A program made the position numbers and the translations under genes. 64,000 nucleotides of DNA, from the NCBI RefSeq assembly GCF_013426205.1, contig NC_089428.1, positions 1,612,001 through 1,676,000 of the forward strand, in the 5' to 3' direction. The notes under the pieces were generated by a model. That model was given only the letters and a program-made list of their open reading frames with translations, searched no databases and was not told the origin of the DNA. The stretch comes from Metarhizium brunneum. Lineage: Eukaryota; Ascomycota; Sordariomycetes; Hypocreales; Clavicipitaceae. Shown here one piece after another: positions 47,101-58,359 of the stretch; position 1 is the first letter of the stretch, and each line of letters opens with the position of its first letter.

Positions 47101-49453
47101 CACCCCGGACTCTTTGATGCGGTGCGAAGGCAGAGCACAGCCAGAATGCAAAGTGGCATATCCTTGATATGTGTGCACTCTTCCAGGGCAAATTCGACAC
47201 GTCTTCGGCCTGTTGAGGTAGAATGCAATTTTAGCATGAGAGTGTTTGTGCAGTAAAGTTTGCAAGGAATCAAGTTGTCTGAACTACCTGCCTCAGGTAA
47301 TTTAACCCTGCCCTGACACTACCATCGACTGCGACGTTGACGAAAGAGACGATGCAACGGTGTGCGTCCCCATTCCCGTTGCTAGTCACTCTGGTAAAGC
47401 GTGCGACCCGGGATATTGATCTGTGTGCATCTCTAGGAGTGAAGTGTCTGAAGTTTTCATTCGGCACAGAACATGGGATGCCAGACCCTGGTTGACGATT
47501 TGGACGATTTGGACGACTCGGATCCTACTACGGAGGATTGGACACCGGTAGTAATACGAAGTGCCTGCCCATAAATGAGATAGATAGATAGTCTGGTGAT
47601 TAACCATTATTATTGTGCTGGCATCGTTTGAGTCCGAATCGATTCCTGCAGACTGTCTCGGCGAAGTTCACGCCTGACTGCCTGGTACCTGCGTGCGCAT
47701 CTGCCTGGGCAAGGCAAGAAAGACCTGGGTACCTGTGGTAGGTACTCCGTAGGTCCCGACGTTGTCTCCTGCCTCCAATGCTTGCACCTGCCGAAATTCG
47801 TCTGCCCAATGATCGCCCGCTCCCTCTCATGTTTTTGTCTTAACCTCCCCTCTTCTGCGAGTTGGGGGCTGGAGACAACGAAACGACCACCATAATACTA
47901 CCACCACCAAAAAGATTCAGGTTCCCGCAAGACAAGGGCCCGCATAATCGTAATTATGTATCACTTCAAGACACCACGCAATCAAGCATTCCAGCCGTGT
48001 CGTGTTTGATGACCAACCGTCACTTCTGCTCTCGTCATTAACGCGACGGGGTCTGACAGCCCGTGGCTCCCGCCATCCCGCCATCCCTCCATTCCTCCTC
48101 TTCTAGAAAAACGGCAGAAGCACGAAGCGGCCAGCCCTGCCAGGGGTGGGCATTCTTTTCTCCAATTTTTTGCCCAAAGGACTTTGCTAAAGAACGCCAT
48201 GCACCACGCTGGGTTCGCTGCAGGGAGGGATCGACAAGGGTGGCTCACAGCTAATCTTACTTTGCCAGTCCAACGTGACCATACGACGACCCGAGACACC
48301 TCGTGGTTGGCTGTCGGCGACTCCAGACGGAGAAGAGCCAGGACCAATTTGGTGTGCAATACCGGTCGCTGGTCCATGCTTGTCGTCGGGCTCGCTCGAA
48401 ATTCCCAAATGGGGGCGGCTTTTGCAATCAACCGTTACGTACTGATTGAGCGTAGCGGGTGTCGCGACATGGGGTTGTCTGCAACCAAGGCGTTTCAGAA
48501 TGCGTTGAGACTGCGGTGAGAAATGAGGTCGTTCCTGAAACGGCCGCCCCTGTTGGTCTGCCACTGGTCTGCAAGTGGTCTGCGACAAGGGTCCCATGGC
48601 ACCAATGGTTGATGATGGCCCTGGGTCAACCTCTTCGTCAACACACGTAACTCGACGTAAGAAACAAAAAAAGACCCAGGGTCGAGGATCCAGGGCCTAT
48701 GCCTGCTGCCAAGAGGGGGGTATCCTTCTGCTGGGTGGAGGGTCAGGAACAGGAATCGGGTTCCGGTTGGCTTGTTGGAACCTGTCTGGTATCAATCGAT
48801 GACAGGCCTGGAGTACGGAGTACTATATTTCATCTTGCCTACGGAAACTTGGTTGTTCTCCGAGATCTTCTAGAAGCTCGCTGCCCCAGCTTCTCTGCTT
48901 TCTCATGCCACTCTTGCCGGCCTTTCCCCCTTTGCTATTTGAATCCATATTGAGACCTGGTTCTTACACCTCAACTAACATCGCGACAGTCTAAGATATC
49001 AACTGTTGGATATAATTTGGAAGTGTTTGTGGCACATCCAGCTCAACGCCCGAGAGTCGAACAAGACCACAAACTCAATCGTGCGCCCGTGCGGAACTGC
49101 CTCTATTACTTGTCTCTTTTTGGCTGCCTGCGTGCGGTTTACGTCCGTCTCTGCGTCATCGCGTGCTCCAGACTAGACTTCAAAATCATCCGTCCTCAAC
49201 GCCTCTCTCTCACCCTCTCTTCCAGTCACAGCGCCTCTGCGCGCGGGGGTCAGAGGCGGCGGTCAAGCCAAGGCTTCGTTTTGGAGGGAAATTTGGACTT
49301 GAACGGTCCGGGTAACATCACCGACGACGACATACACCGAATGATCTTTCCGCTGTCGACAAATCGCAATTACTTTTGGCATTGGCGCTTAACACGGCGT
49401 TTCATTTGAGTGATTTTGGGCTCGACATTCTCCCATTGTCACGACACTCCGCC
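44186..49453. other. 5.3-kb region without a recognisable gene
   Basis: No coding region is supported. It holds TTCAATGTT at 44588-44596 and six exact TACGGAGTA/TACTCCGTA copies (45621, 46259, 46757, 47053, 47743, 48814). Another palindrome core GTACCTAGGTAC is at 46207-46218. The last few hundred bases are probably the 5' leader of zinc-finger gene B. Confidence 0.5.
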
Positions 49454-51325
49454 ATGTTTCCGTACCAGGGCCAACCACATCAAACACATGATGACGCCAA
49501 CGTGCGACCATTGACAGACGACGACCAACAGCAGCTCTTGAGACTGGTCCAGCGATATGGAATACCCAGCCTTCTCTGCGCTTTGACAGGGTCACCATCG
49601 TCATGTAAGTTTCCTTGACGCATAAAAGAAGAAAAGTCCCCGTTCAATTTGACGCAAATCAGACAAGCTGACTTGGCTGCTGTAGCTGGGGCTTCTACAT
49701 TCTCAGCAAGCACACTTCTCAGTAGCATCAGTGCGCCATCTTTGGCCTGGACTGGTTCAGATGTATCCCACTGCAGGTCGGACGATGCTTCTATCAACAC
49801 CCAATACACTTGGCCTGACGTGTCCCACGATATGCAGCCGATGCATGATCCCGAACCCACCAAACTTAGCGAGCGATCTTGGTTGGATTCACCGGCCGCT
49901 GACCCCGTACCTCTCCCGCCGAATGATGTGACTTCCCATCCGTCTCCGCCTCTGGTTGCCCCTACTTCGAAGAAGTATCAATGTCCGATGTGCTTTCTTG
50001 ACAACAGCCCTGTGGGCTTCGGACGCAAAAGCGACTTCAAGAAACACCTGCACAACTTCCACGGTGCTGATGTTATCTGGATCTGTCGCACCAAGGGTTG
50101 CCATCTTTCCTTCTCTACTGAGAGAGCTTATAGCACTCACGCCAAAGAGGCACACAGAGTGAAAGCCTTGCCGAATAGCACAGCACGAACAGAGTTATGT
50201 ACCCAGCTTGTCTTTTCGTGTGGGTTTGCCGCATGTAAAGATCGTTTGTTTGAATCGCAATCCGCTGAAGACGCCTCTGCAACGCGGGACAAGCACTTTG
50301 AACACATCGCCAAACACTTCGAGGACGGTTTTGACGTCAAGGATTGGGAATACAAAGTACTGATTCAAAATTTGATGAGACAGCCACAAGTTAAATCCAC
50401 CTGGAAGACCTGCATTTGGCCCAAAGAGAAGCGACAGGGGCTACATTGGCGGCCACGGTCATCGGGGGATCTTAAACGGATGCTTGAATGCCGTCACCTT
50501 GGGAATGATATTTCCAATCTAGTTCGGCTGGCCTTTATTCTGGGCACAGCTCCCTTTACGTCTCCAGTTACGCCCCCACCAGCAGAAATCGACATATACT
50601 TCCAACTTCCTTACCGAAATCAGTGTCTCATTAACTCTCCCGGACACAACGTTGGTAATACAGCGAGCCCCAAACCCGACGACGACACTTCTTCGATCTT
50701 AACGACGACGAAACGCCGATCAAGCCGATCAAGCATATCCCAATCTGTCTTCAGATTACCCAGTCGAAAGGGCAAACGGTCATCGCGTCCACCAACTCCC
50801 GCTAGTGTTGTTGGCCCAAGCAGCACACCCGCCGGCTCTGCCGCCAGCTTTACTAGTGTACCTGTGAGCGGCCCTAACGGGAACGTTGATACCGTCATGG
50901 GCGACGACTTGCCAAACGGCCCTCACCCTGGAACGCCCTATCCGATCCCAAACGAATCTGCCTGGCCGGTCGATGCTCCACAGTTTGCTCCCGAAGTACA
51001 GCAAGACCTACCAAAGCAAATCAACACGCCTGTTGATGGTCCGATGATGTACGCAATGCAGATGGAGCAGAATCCTCACCAGTCTTGGTGCACTATGGAA
51101 TCCTTTGACCCCTACCCACCACACGTTGGTATTCCACATGGCCTATATGATTACACAATGAATGCGAGTCAAACTTCAACGGTTCGGCCAGCAACTCCAG
51201 TTCCCCACAAGCGACCGGCTTCGTGGAATAGAGTGGTGAGCATGGAAAGTCTTCGACCAGCCAAAAAGGCAATCCCTCATGAGAGCATTCCTCCAGAAAT
51301 GGTACCTACAATGCTGGGCATGTAG
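49454..51325 (+). CDS. C2H2 zinc-finger regulator B
   Basis: Exons 49454-49604 and 49686-51325 encode 596 residues; the 81-nt intron (phase 1, GTAAGT donor, CTGAC branch) follows codon 50. Three zinc-finger-like units lie at Cys150-Cys153-His171-His176, Cys184-Cys189-His202-His207 and Cys229-Cys234-His257-His261, with spacings x2-17-4, x4-12-4 and x4-22-3. Inter-finger distances equal those of gene A (7 and 21 residues). The block after the fingers (KDWEYKVLIQNLMRQPQVKS, Trp-rich stretch, NLVRLAFILGT) also aligns with gene A. The tail is Ser/Pro-rich, with a basic patch (RRSSRSSISQ, PSRKGKRSSRPP) that could act in nuclear import. The start is the ATG giving MFPYQGQPHQ; an in-frame ATG 26 codons upstream is less likely. 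Probable transcription factor, targets unknown. Confidence 0.87.
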
Positions 51326-53924
51326 GAAACCTGGGGGATATGGTTCTCAGCTCCTGTCTCATCCATTACTGATTCTCACGAAACACTGTTATGATAAGGA
51401 ATCTAAACTCTCGCTATTTCGCAACGCTGGCACGGTTGCCGAAACCATCTTGATTTACAAACACATAATAATATTTGAGACTCTCTCTACACGCTAATCA
51501 ACAATTCTTTACAATCAACCTGCCGTAACGTCGGTAAATATTGATGTTTTTCTTGGCAATCGCCTGCTTATCGACCTTTTTCTCACCATACAACCACACT
51601 CTCTGTACCTCATACCCACACAGCCCAAGCGTTTTATATACAGATCTATTTTCAAAAGCTAGGAGGAAGCATGTACATCTAATACGCAATCCATTGTTGA
51701 AGCGTGGGCACCTGCATGATTTGGCATATTTCGTTTGTATCATTACCCCAAGCATTGCCACTATGCATTCTTTCGGCCTGTCTTGTTTGTACTCATTTTA
51801 TTCGTTTTTTTATTTATTTATTTAGATACCATGATGATCCTTCGGTCATGGGCCTGGACGCGAGACGTCAACGTTAGGGATATAGCGAAGATACCAATTG
51901 AAACAGCGATAGGGGCTGTAGGACGGGGCAGGAGGAAACACTCACATTTCAATGGTGGCTGAGGCCATAAGGTGCCCTTGTATTACGGCGAATGGACAGC
52001 GATCGATAATGACTCACAGGGTATACACTGACCGACCTAAATGTCTATGAAGAATAGCATTAGAAGAACCACTTTGGTCGCAACACATGTGAATATCACG
52101 CCATATTTTTTGTTGTTTACTTGGTATTGACATGAACGCGTGCCTTTCACTTTTGATGTCAAGCCCTGTGTACTTGTGCACGAGACGGGCAAGTGGACAT
52201 ACTAAACTTCACGTTGCATACAGAGTACAGAATATTGTGTAGAATTCATTACGATTTTGCTGGACGTACTTTGAATCTCTTGGGTCAGCATTATACCCAA
52301 CCTTCACAACTTTCGGGGGTGAGCTGCTAAGATGCACTTACAGCGCAGAGGAGCCCGAGATCGCAGCGAAAGTGGGTCACCAAGCGGCCGAGACCGCAAC
52401 AAGAGCAGCGACGTTGGTTGTTTGATGAGGAACAAAAAATAGGAGATTTCCTCAGCTATCACTTCGCAAAGTAAAGCATAAAAGAATATATGCCACTGAT
52501 GATGGGGTTACTTGGCTAATTTAGTATGGCTCGGTCTATTTCATGGTGATGCGAGACTGTAATAAGAAGTTGGCCTGGCCATTCTACCAAGTACTGATTG
52601 AAGCGCACAAAATTGAGACGCTCTGCAAGTTACCTGGCTGACAAGCAGATGACGAGCGGACCCAGTATGATTGGATGGAGCGCGAATGTATAATCAATCA
52701 TCTCCTGCCGCAGAACTATTGCAAATCGACGTGCATTCTACGGAGTACAAGGTATGGAGCACGGCAGTAGTAGCTGCACGGCAGTGGATAGCCCTTGTGT
52801 ATCGGAGCCAGACAAGCGAAAGCGGAGGAGACGAGAATTCTAAGACACGTCCCTTGGTGACTGTCTACTAGGTAGACGTACATACATGATGCCCTTGGTC
52901 GTTTTTGTACAACAGGCTGCATTGATGTGGAATTTGGACCACTACAAGCTAACGGCGGTTCCAATGTTGCATCTGGGCGCCTAATACTTCAATGTTTGCC
53001 TCGGCTGTTGCTAGATCTCTCTGTGGAAAAGTATTGGGCACATAGTGCAACTAAGCAAAGCCACCTGGACTTTGGTCATAGACACTTCCGAAAAAGCCAA
53101 CGTTAAGCTTCCAGACATCGCCAGCCCAAAATACCCGTCAGGCAACGAACCCCGCATGGCTGGCTGTCTCAGGGCTCGCATCTGCTGGCCTGTCGAAGCT
53201 CGACTGTTCGGCAGGACATGATGGTCGTTGTACTGGCTTGTGATGGTGACGGCACCGGGGGCAAGCCAAAAGTGGCGGCCGGGGTAGCGTGGACTTTCAG
53301 CGACTTGCAGACTCGGCACATGGGACAAGGTGTCGCTGCTCCGATCGCGCGCGACTGTGAATCATCCGGGAGGTATTGACAGCGTGCGTGGTACTTGAAG
53401 CAAAGGCAATGCGACAGGGATTTGGACTCGGGCATTGAACATTGAAGCAGATATTAATTGATCTGTTGGGTTCAATGCCGCCGTTAAGGGCCTCGAGAAG
53501 GACGCCGGGAACCGGTTCACGCCAGTGCCCACATGCACCAGACTCTGCTCCAGCGCCCGACCATCCGCTATTGTCCTCAACTTTGACGCGCTAAGTCGGT
53601 GACTCAAGGCCGGCCCAAGCTCAGTCGCTCCCCCCGCCCTTCCGCCCGGTGCCACCAAATCGTCTGACTGGTCGTGGCCAAGTCTTCTCTTTTGCCTCCT
53701 TCCCACATTTTTTTCCTTTCCCACCATCCTTCCACATCGCCGTCTTCGAACTGCCATTCCGTTCCACGCTGCGGTCCAACTTCTTGCCTGCGGTGAAATA
53801 TCTTCGCCAGCGAGGTCACTCTTCCCTCTCAACTTATTGAGCCGGGTAAGCAGTCGTTAGCATTGGACCAATCTTGCATATTTTCGCGTGACCAGAGCTT
53901 CAAGCTGGTCTCCACCAATTCGCC
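51326..53924. other. 2.6-kb intergenic region
   Basis: No gene was recognised between the 3' end of zinc-finger gene B and ILV2. It contains TACGGAGTA (52739-52747), TTCAATGTT (52988-52996) and AACATTGAA (53438-53446, in a tandem heptamer at 53431-53446). The last few hundred bases are pyrimidine-rich, typical of a fungal promoter or leader. Confidence 0.5.
53431..53446. repeat. Tandem heptamer, inverted degenerate (TTCAATG)2TT
   Basis: GGCATTGAACATTGAA shares the 7-nt-period structure with 26258-26273 and 40286-40301, with two mismatches in the outer unit. It lies about 480 nt upstream of the ILV2 start. Confidence 0.75.
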
Positions 53925-56333
53925 ATGCTCCGAAGTCGCCAGGCCTCAAAGGCCTTGAGAGCCGTCAGCCAAACACGATCCTTCACCTCTACCACTTCTC
54001 CTGCCGCCCTCAAAGCCTCAAAAAAGATTCCTTCTGGGCAAAGAAATCAAGCCACCGCTGCGACGGCCACGTCTTCTGCTCCGTGAGTGTATTCCCTGGT
54101 CATCATGTGCCTCCCCGCCGGCATCGGCCACATCTTTGCATTGGACCATTTTGAGCTGACCACGACAACTCCCAACAGTCGTGTACGCGCCGTGCCAAGT
54201 CCTGCCTTCAACGCAGCCGATCAGAGTCATGTTCAGCCATTGGCGAACCAGCCCAAAAATGACATGGATGAGTCGTACGTACAACCCGCAATTGTTGCTA
54301 CTGGCGCACAATTCCAAGACCAGTGCACATGGGCTCATAGCGAAATTCTTACATCTGCAGATTTATTGGCAAAACGGGAGGCGAAATTTTCCACGAGATG
54401 ATGTTGAGACAAGGTGTCAAGCACATTTGTACGTTGATATCCCTCCTTGTCAACTTGCACTTGCACTTAATATGCCTATGCTCTACTAACATGAGTCACT
54501 CCGCTTGTATAGTTGGATACCCTGGCGGTGCCATTCTGCCCGTTTTCGATGCCATCTATAATTCAAAACACTTTGATTTCATCTTGCCTAGACACGAACA
54601 AGGTGCGGGTCATATGGCTGAGGGCTATGCTCGTGCTTCTGGCAAGCCTGGTGTCGTCCTTGTAACCTCGGGACCCGGTGCCACTAATGTCATCACCCCT
54701 TTGCAGGATGCCCTTTCTGATGGAACGCCTCTGGTTGTCTTTTGCGGGCAGGTTCCCACCACCGCCATTGGAAGCGATGCATTCCAGGAGGCCGATGTTG
54801 TGGGAATTTCTCGGGCCTGTACGAAGTGGAATGTTATGGTTAAGAACGTTGCCGAGTTGCCTCGCCGAATCAACGAAGCTTTCGAAATCGCCACATCTGG
54901 CCGGCCCGGTCCCGTCCTTGTCGATTTGCCCAAAGACGTTACTGCCGGTATTCTAAGAAAGGCCATCCCTACCGAGACGGCCCTCCCCTCTCTGCCCAGC
55001 GCCGCGTCACGAGCCGCCATGGAGCACAGTCATAAACAGTTACAAGCTTCTATCAAGCGTGTCGCCGAGCTCGTTAACATTTCTAAGCAGCCCGTCATTT
55101 ATGCAGGCCAGGGTATCGTCCAGTCCGAGAATGGTCCCGAGTTTTTAAGGGAACTGTCCGAGAAGTGCTCTATTCCTGTTACTACTACCCTCCACGGTCT
55201 GGGTGGCTATGATGAGCTTAACGAAAAGGCTCTGCATATGCTGGGCATGCACGGTTCTGCTTACGCTAATATGGCTATGCAAGAGGCCGATTTGATCATT
55301 GCCTTGGGCGGTCGCTTTGATGATCGGGTTACGGGAAATATTGCCAAGTTTGCTCCTGGAGCCAAGGCTGCTGCCGCCCAGAAGCGTGGCGGTATTGTTC
55401 ACTTTGAGATTATGCCCAAGAACATCAATAAGGTTGTCCAAGCTACAGAGGCTATCGAAGGCGATGTAGCCGCTAGCATAAAGCTTCTTTTGCCCGAGGT
55501 CGAGCCTCGATCTATGGAGGATCGCAAGGCCTGGTTTGACAAGATCAACGAGTGGAAGAAGAAGTGGCCGCTGTCTCACTACGACAGATCAGAGCGTAAT
55601 GGGCTTATCAAGCCTCAGACCCTTATTGAAGAGTTGAGCAATCTGACGGCTGATCGCAAGCACAAGACTTACATTGCCACCGGTGTCGGTCAACATCAGA
55701 TGTGGACTGCACAGCACTTCCGGTGGAGACATCCTCGGACTATGATTACCTCAGGAGGTCTGGGAACAATGGGCTTTGGTTTGCCTGCTGCCATTGGCGC
55801 CAAGGTCGCCCAGCCTGAGGCTCTTGTTATTGATATTGATGGTGACGCCTCCTTCGGCATGACTCTGACTGAGCTGGCCACCGCCGCGCAGTTTAATATT
55901 GGTGTTAAGGTTATCGTCCTGAATAATGAAGAACAGGGCATGGTCACCCAGTGGCAGAACCTCTTTTATGAGGATCGCTACGCCCACACTCACCAGGTTA
56001 ACCCTGATTTCGTGAAGCTGGCCGAGTCAATGCACGTCCAGTCTCGCCGTCTGGTTGACCCTGCCGAGACTGTGGATGCCCTCAAGTGGCTGATCGACTC
56101 CGAAGGCCCTGCTCTTTTGGAAGTTGTCACTGACAAGAAGGTGCCCGTTCTGCCAATGGTGCCTGCTGGCTCTGCTCTACATGAGTTCCTTGTATTCGAT
56201 GGGGGTGAGTAGCTCTTCAACCCTTCTTTTGGTTTTAAGCATGTTCGCTTATACTAATGAACTTTGTGCTACAGAGAAAGATAAGGAGCGACGAGACCTG
56301 ATGCGACAGAGAACTGGTGGTTTGCACGGTTAA
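53925..56333 (+). CDS. ILV2: Acetolactate (acetohydroxyacid) synthase, catalytic subunit
   Basis: A thiamine-diphosphate and FAD enzyme (EC 2.2.1.6) that starts valine, leucine and isoleucine synthesis in mitochondria; it is feedback-regulated through a separate ILV6 subunit. Five exons: 53925-54082, 54179-54274, 54361-54428, 54513-56204 and 56275-56333, for 690 residues, a usual fungal length. The N-terminus (MLRSRQASKALRAVSQTRSF) is Arg/Ser-rich, a mitochondrial targeting signal. The junctions restore FIGKTGGEIFHEMMLRQGVKHI and FGYPGGAILPVFD. The cofactor-activating glutamate is Glu136 in LPRHEQGAGH. The Mg-thiamine motif runs from DIDGDASFGM to NNEEQGMV. The last exon gives KDKERRDLMRQRTGGLHG, the family C-terminus. 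Exons 2 and 3 are only 96 and 68 nt. Everything appears intact. Confidence 0.96.
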
Positions 56334-56826
56334 GCCGCGCCACTAGGGCCATAAGGCGATTCCAACCTGAATGGCCTGAACGTTGCGCAGGCATCCCAAG
56401 TACATATCCACATATTTCTTGTTCTCATGTCTTTTGTTGTTGGATTATCATCATATCGACCACTGGCGGAGTTTTCTTCTTGTGAATTTGACACGGTCTT
56501 TGGCGCGTGTGTTGGGGACATGTTATCCCTTGAAAAGCAACAAAGTTGGTGTGCTACTGGCGAAGTTAGGCAGCCGCCAGATGTATGTAGCATGTGCACG
56601 CTCTCGAAAACGAACGGAGCAAGATGGAGTAATGACAGGAGTTATTTGAGGTCCACTTATTACGGCGACTTGCTCGCGCCTGACCTACGTGCACTTTAAA
56701 GTTGTCGACAGGTATCAAGTGGTGTGTTTCAAGAATCGAAGACTATACTGACATTCCCCTCCGTGTGCCAACGAAATTTCTCAAAGGATGGCACGCACCG
56801 AGGTTTACACGCGATATCCCCGTCTC
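56334..56826. other. Convergent intergenic region
   Basis: 3' flanks of ILV2 (+) and the CoA-transferase (-). No gene was recognised. Confidence 0.55.
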
Positions 56827-58359
56827 TTATGAGTTCCAGACTGCGTTATTGTTTTCGGGTGGACAGGGCATCAAGTCCCAGCTCACTTCGCAGCCCTCAA
56901 TTTCGGCACTATGCCGCACGGCTGTCAAGGTACCCCATGCTGTCTCCGTCGTCACCAGTGTCTCCGCGGGAATACTCTCGCCTTTTAAATAGTCGCCAAC
57001 GGCAAATCCAGTTGCACCGGGATATTGACCCAGGCTGCGTAGATATTTCATCGTCCCGGCCAATGACACATCAACCTGCCACGCACCACCGAGTGCAGCC
57101 CGACGGTAAACGGCAGCCATGATGCCCGTAGCGAGCAGATACCCACTTGCGTGATCCAGAGCCTGGCACGGAAGAACCCTGGATGCTTCTCCCTGGCCAG
57201 CCTTGTCGGCTTCAGAGATATTCATCCCCGAGGCAGCCTGGACAAGACTGTCAAAGCCTCTACGGTGAGACCACGGACCAGTAGGGCCAAATGCCGACAT
57301 GTTGGCACAAACAATATTCGGGTTGATCTTGACAAGTTCCTCTGGCGACAGCCCGCGCGAGGCCAGACTCTGGGGTCTGTACCCCTGAATAAAGACGTCG
57401 CAATTCCTGAGCAGGTCCATCAACCGCTCCTTATCCTGCGCTCTGTGAATGTCGAGCTGAATGTTGCGCTTCCCCCTGCTCAGATCGATATCCAACATCG
57501 GCAAGGCCGGCAGACCCGGCGCCGTCACCCACAGCACGTCCGCACCATGAGCGGCAAGAGTTTTGCCAGACACGGGACCGGCAATGACGCGCGTGAGCTC
57601 GACGACCCTCAGCCCGGAAAGACACCTCTTGCCTCCCTCGGCAAGGGGAGCCATGGGCTTTGGCGTCGAGCTGCCGCCCCCAATGGGCTCGAGCAGAACC
57701 GGACGAGCGTCCACGGCCCCGGACTGCGGGAGCGCATCCCACTCCTCGTACGACCGCAGCGCATAGATGGCCACCTTGCCTCTTTCCGTGCCCTCTTCTT
57801 CCAGGTCCGTCTTGCGCCACCGCGCGACTTTACCTGCGACGTGGTGCCTGGCCGCGTCCGCTGGCAGCCCGAGCAGCTTCAGCGTTCCTTGGACGTGATG
57901 TGGGAAGACGTCGTGGATGCGTACGTGCCCGTCCGACGTCTTGTGCAGCCCGCCGATGGGGTTGTGCGTGTACGGCGGGAGGGGGGTCTCGTTTCTGCGG
58001 AGCGTGTATAGGCTGTTGGATTTGAACTCGATGGCCGCGTGGGCGGCGGGCACGCGGACTGTGGGCAGGGCGCTGTCGTCGACCCTGGTGGAGCGGAGGA
58101 GGCGCGCGGCGAGGGCGGACAGGGCAATTGATGCTTGTGCCAGAGGGCCGATTTTGAAAGATGATGGGAGGGCTGGGCTGGCGTCTGCGCCTGGGAGGTC
58201 GAGGGCTGTGAGTGCCTCTGGGGGCAGACCAGTGGCCGTCCATATGTCGTGGATGATGTCTTTGGTGGTGAAGGATTCGCGGTTCGGCATGGCATGATGT
58301 GGTTCCTTGGACATGGTGGAAACCGGGATTGTGGAATTTGCCTGGCTGATGGGCTTCAC
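56827..58359 (-). CDS. Class III CoA-transferase (CaiB/BaiF family)
   Basis: A single exon of up to 510 residues. Fungal members usually have an N-terminal half resembling a degenerate copy of the domain, as here (about 30-235, with a partial THNPIGGLHKTSDGHVRIHD motif), then the canonical domain: SGLRVVELTRVIAGPVSGKTL (about 248-268), the nucleotide-fold segment GADVLWV, RGKRNIQLDI (about 295-304), DVFIQGYRPQSLASRGL and RRGFDSLVQAASGM. Asp370 in that last motif is the candidate catalytic aspartate that carries the acyl group in this family. The enzymes move CoA between carboxylic acids or racemise 2-methylacyl-CoA; the substrate cannot be told. Later ATGs at 58314 (MSKEPHH) and 58290 (MPNRESF) are plausible alternative starts. 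A transporter gene follows upstream on the same strand. Confidence 0.88.
   Translation of the reverse strand: MKPISQANSTIPVSTMSKEPHHAMPNRESFTTKDIIHDIWTATGLPPEALTALDLPGADASPALPSSFKIGPLAQASIALSALAARLLRSTRVDDSALPTVRVPAAHAAIEFKSNSLYTLRRNETPLPPYTHNPIGGLHKTSDGHVRIHDVFPHHVQGTLKLLGLPADAARHHVAGKVARWRKTDLEEEGTERGKVAIYALRSYEEWDALPQSGAVDARPVLLEPIGGGSSTPKPMAPLAEGGKRCLSGLRVVELTRVIAGPVSGKTLAAHGADVLWVTAPGLPALPMLDIDLSRGKRNIQLDIHRAQDKERLMDLLRNCDVFIQGYRPQSLASRGLSPEELVKINPNIVCANMSAFGPTGPWSHRRGFDSLVQAASGMNISEADKAGQGEASRVLPCQALDHASGYLLATGIMAAVYRRAALGGAWQVDVSLAGTMKYLRSLGQYPGATGFAVGDYLKGESIPAETLVTTETAWGTLTAVRHSAEIEGCEVSWDLMPCPPENNNAVWNS

Noticed and set aside
49376..49453. Earlier in-frame ATG for zinc-finger gene B (MALALNTAF...)
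   Set aside because: The extra 26 residues look like leader sequence, and the MFPYQGQ start fits a polar N-terminus better. It cannot be excluded without transcript data.
53362..53832. 156-codon minus-strand frame in the ILV2 promoter
   Set aside because: It is Arg-rich because the plus strand is a pyrimidine-rich fungal promoter or leader. No domain was seen.
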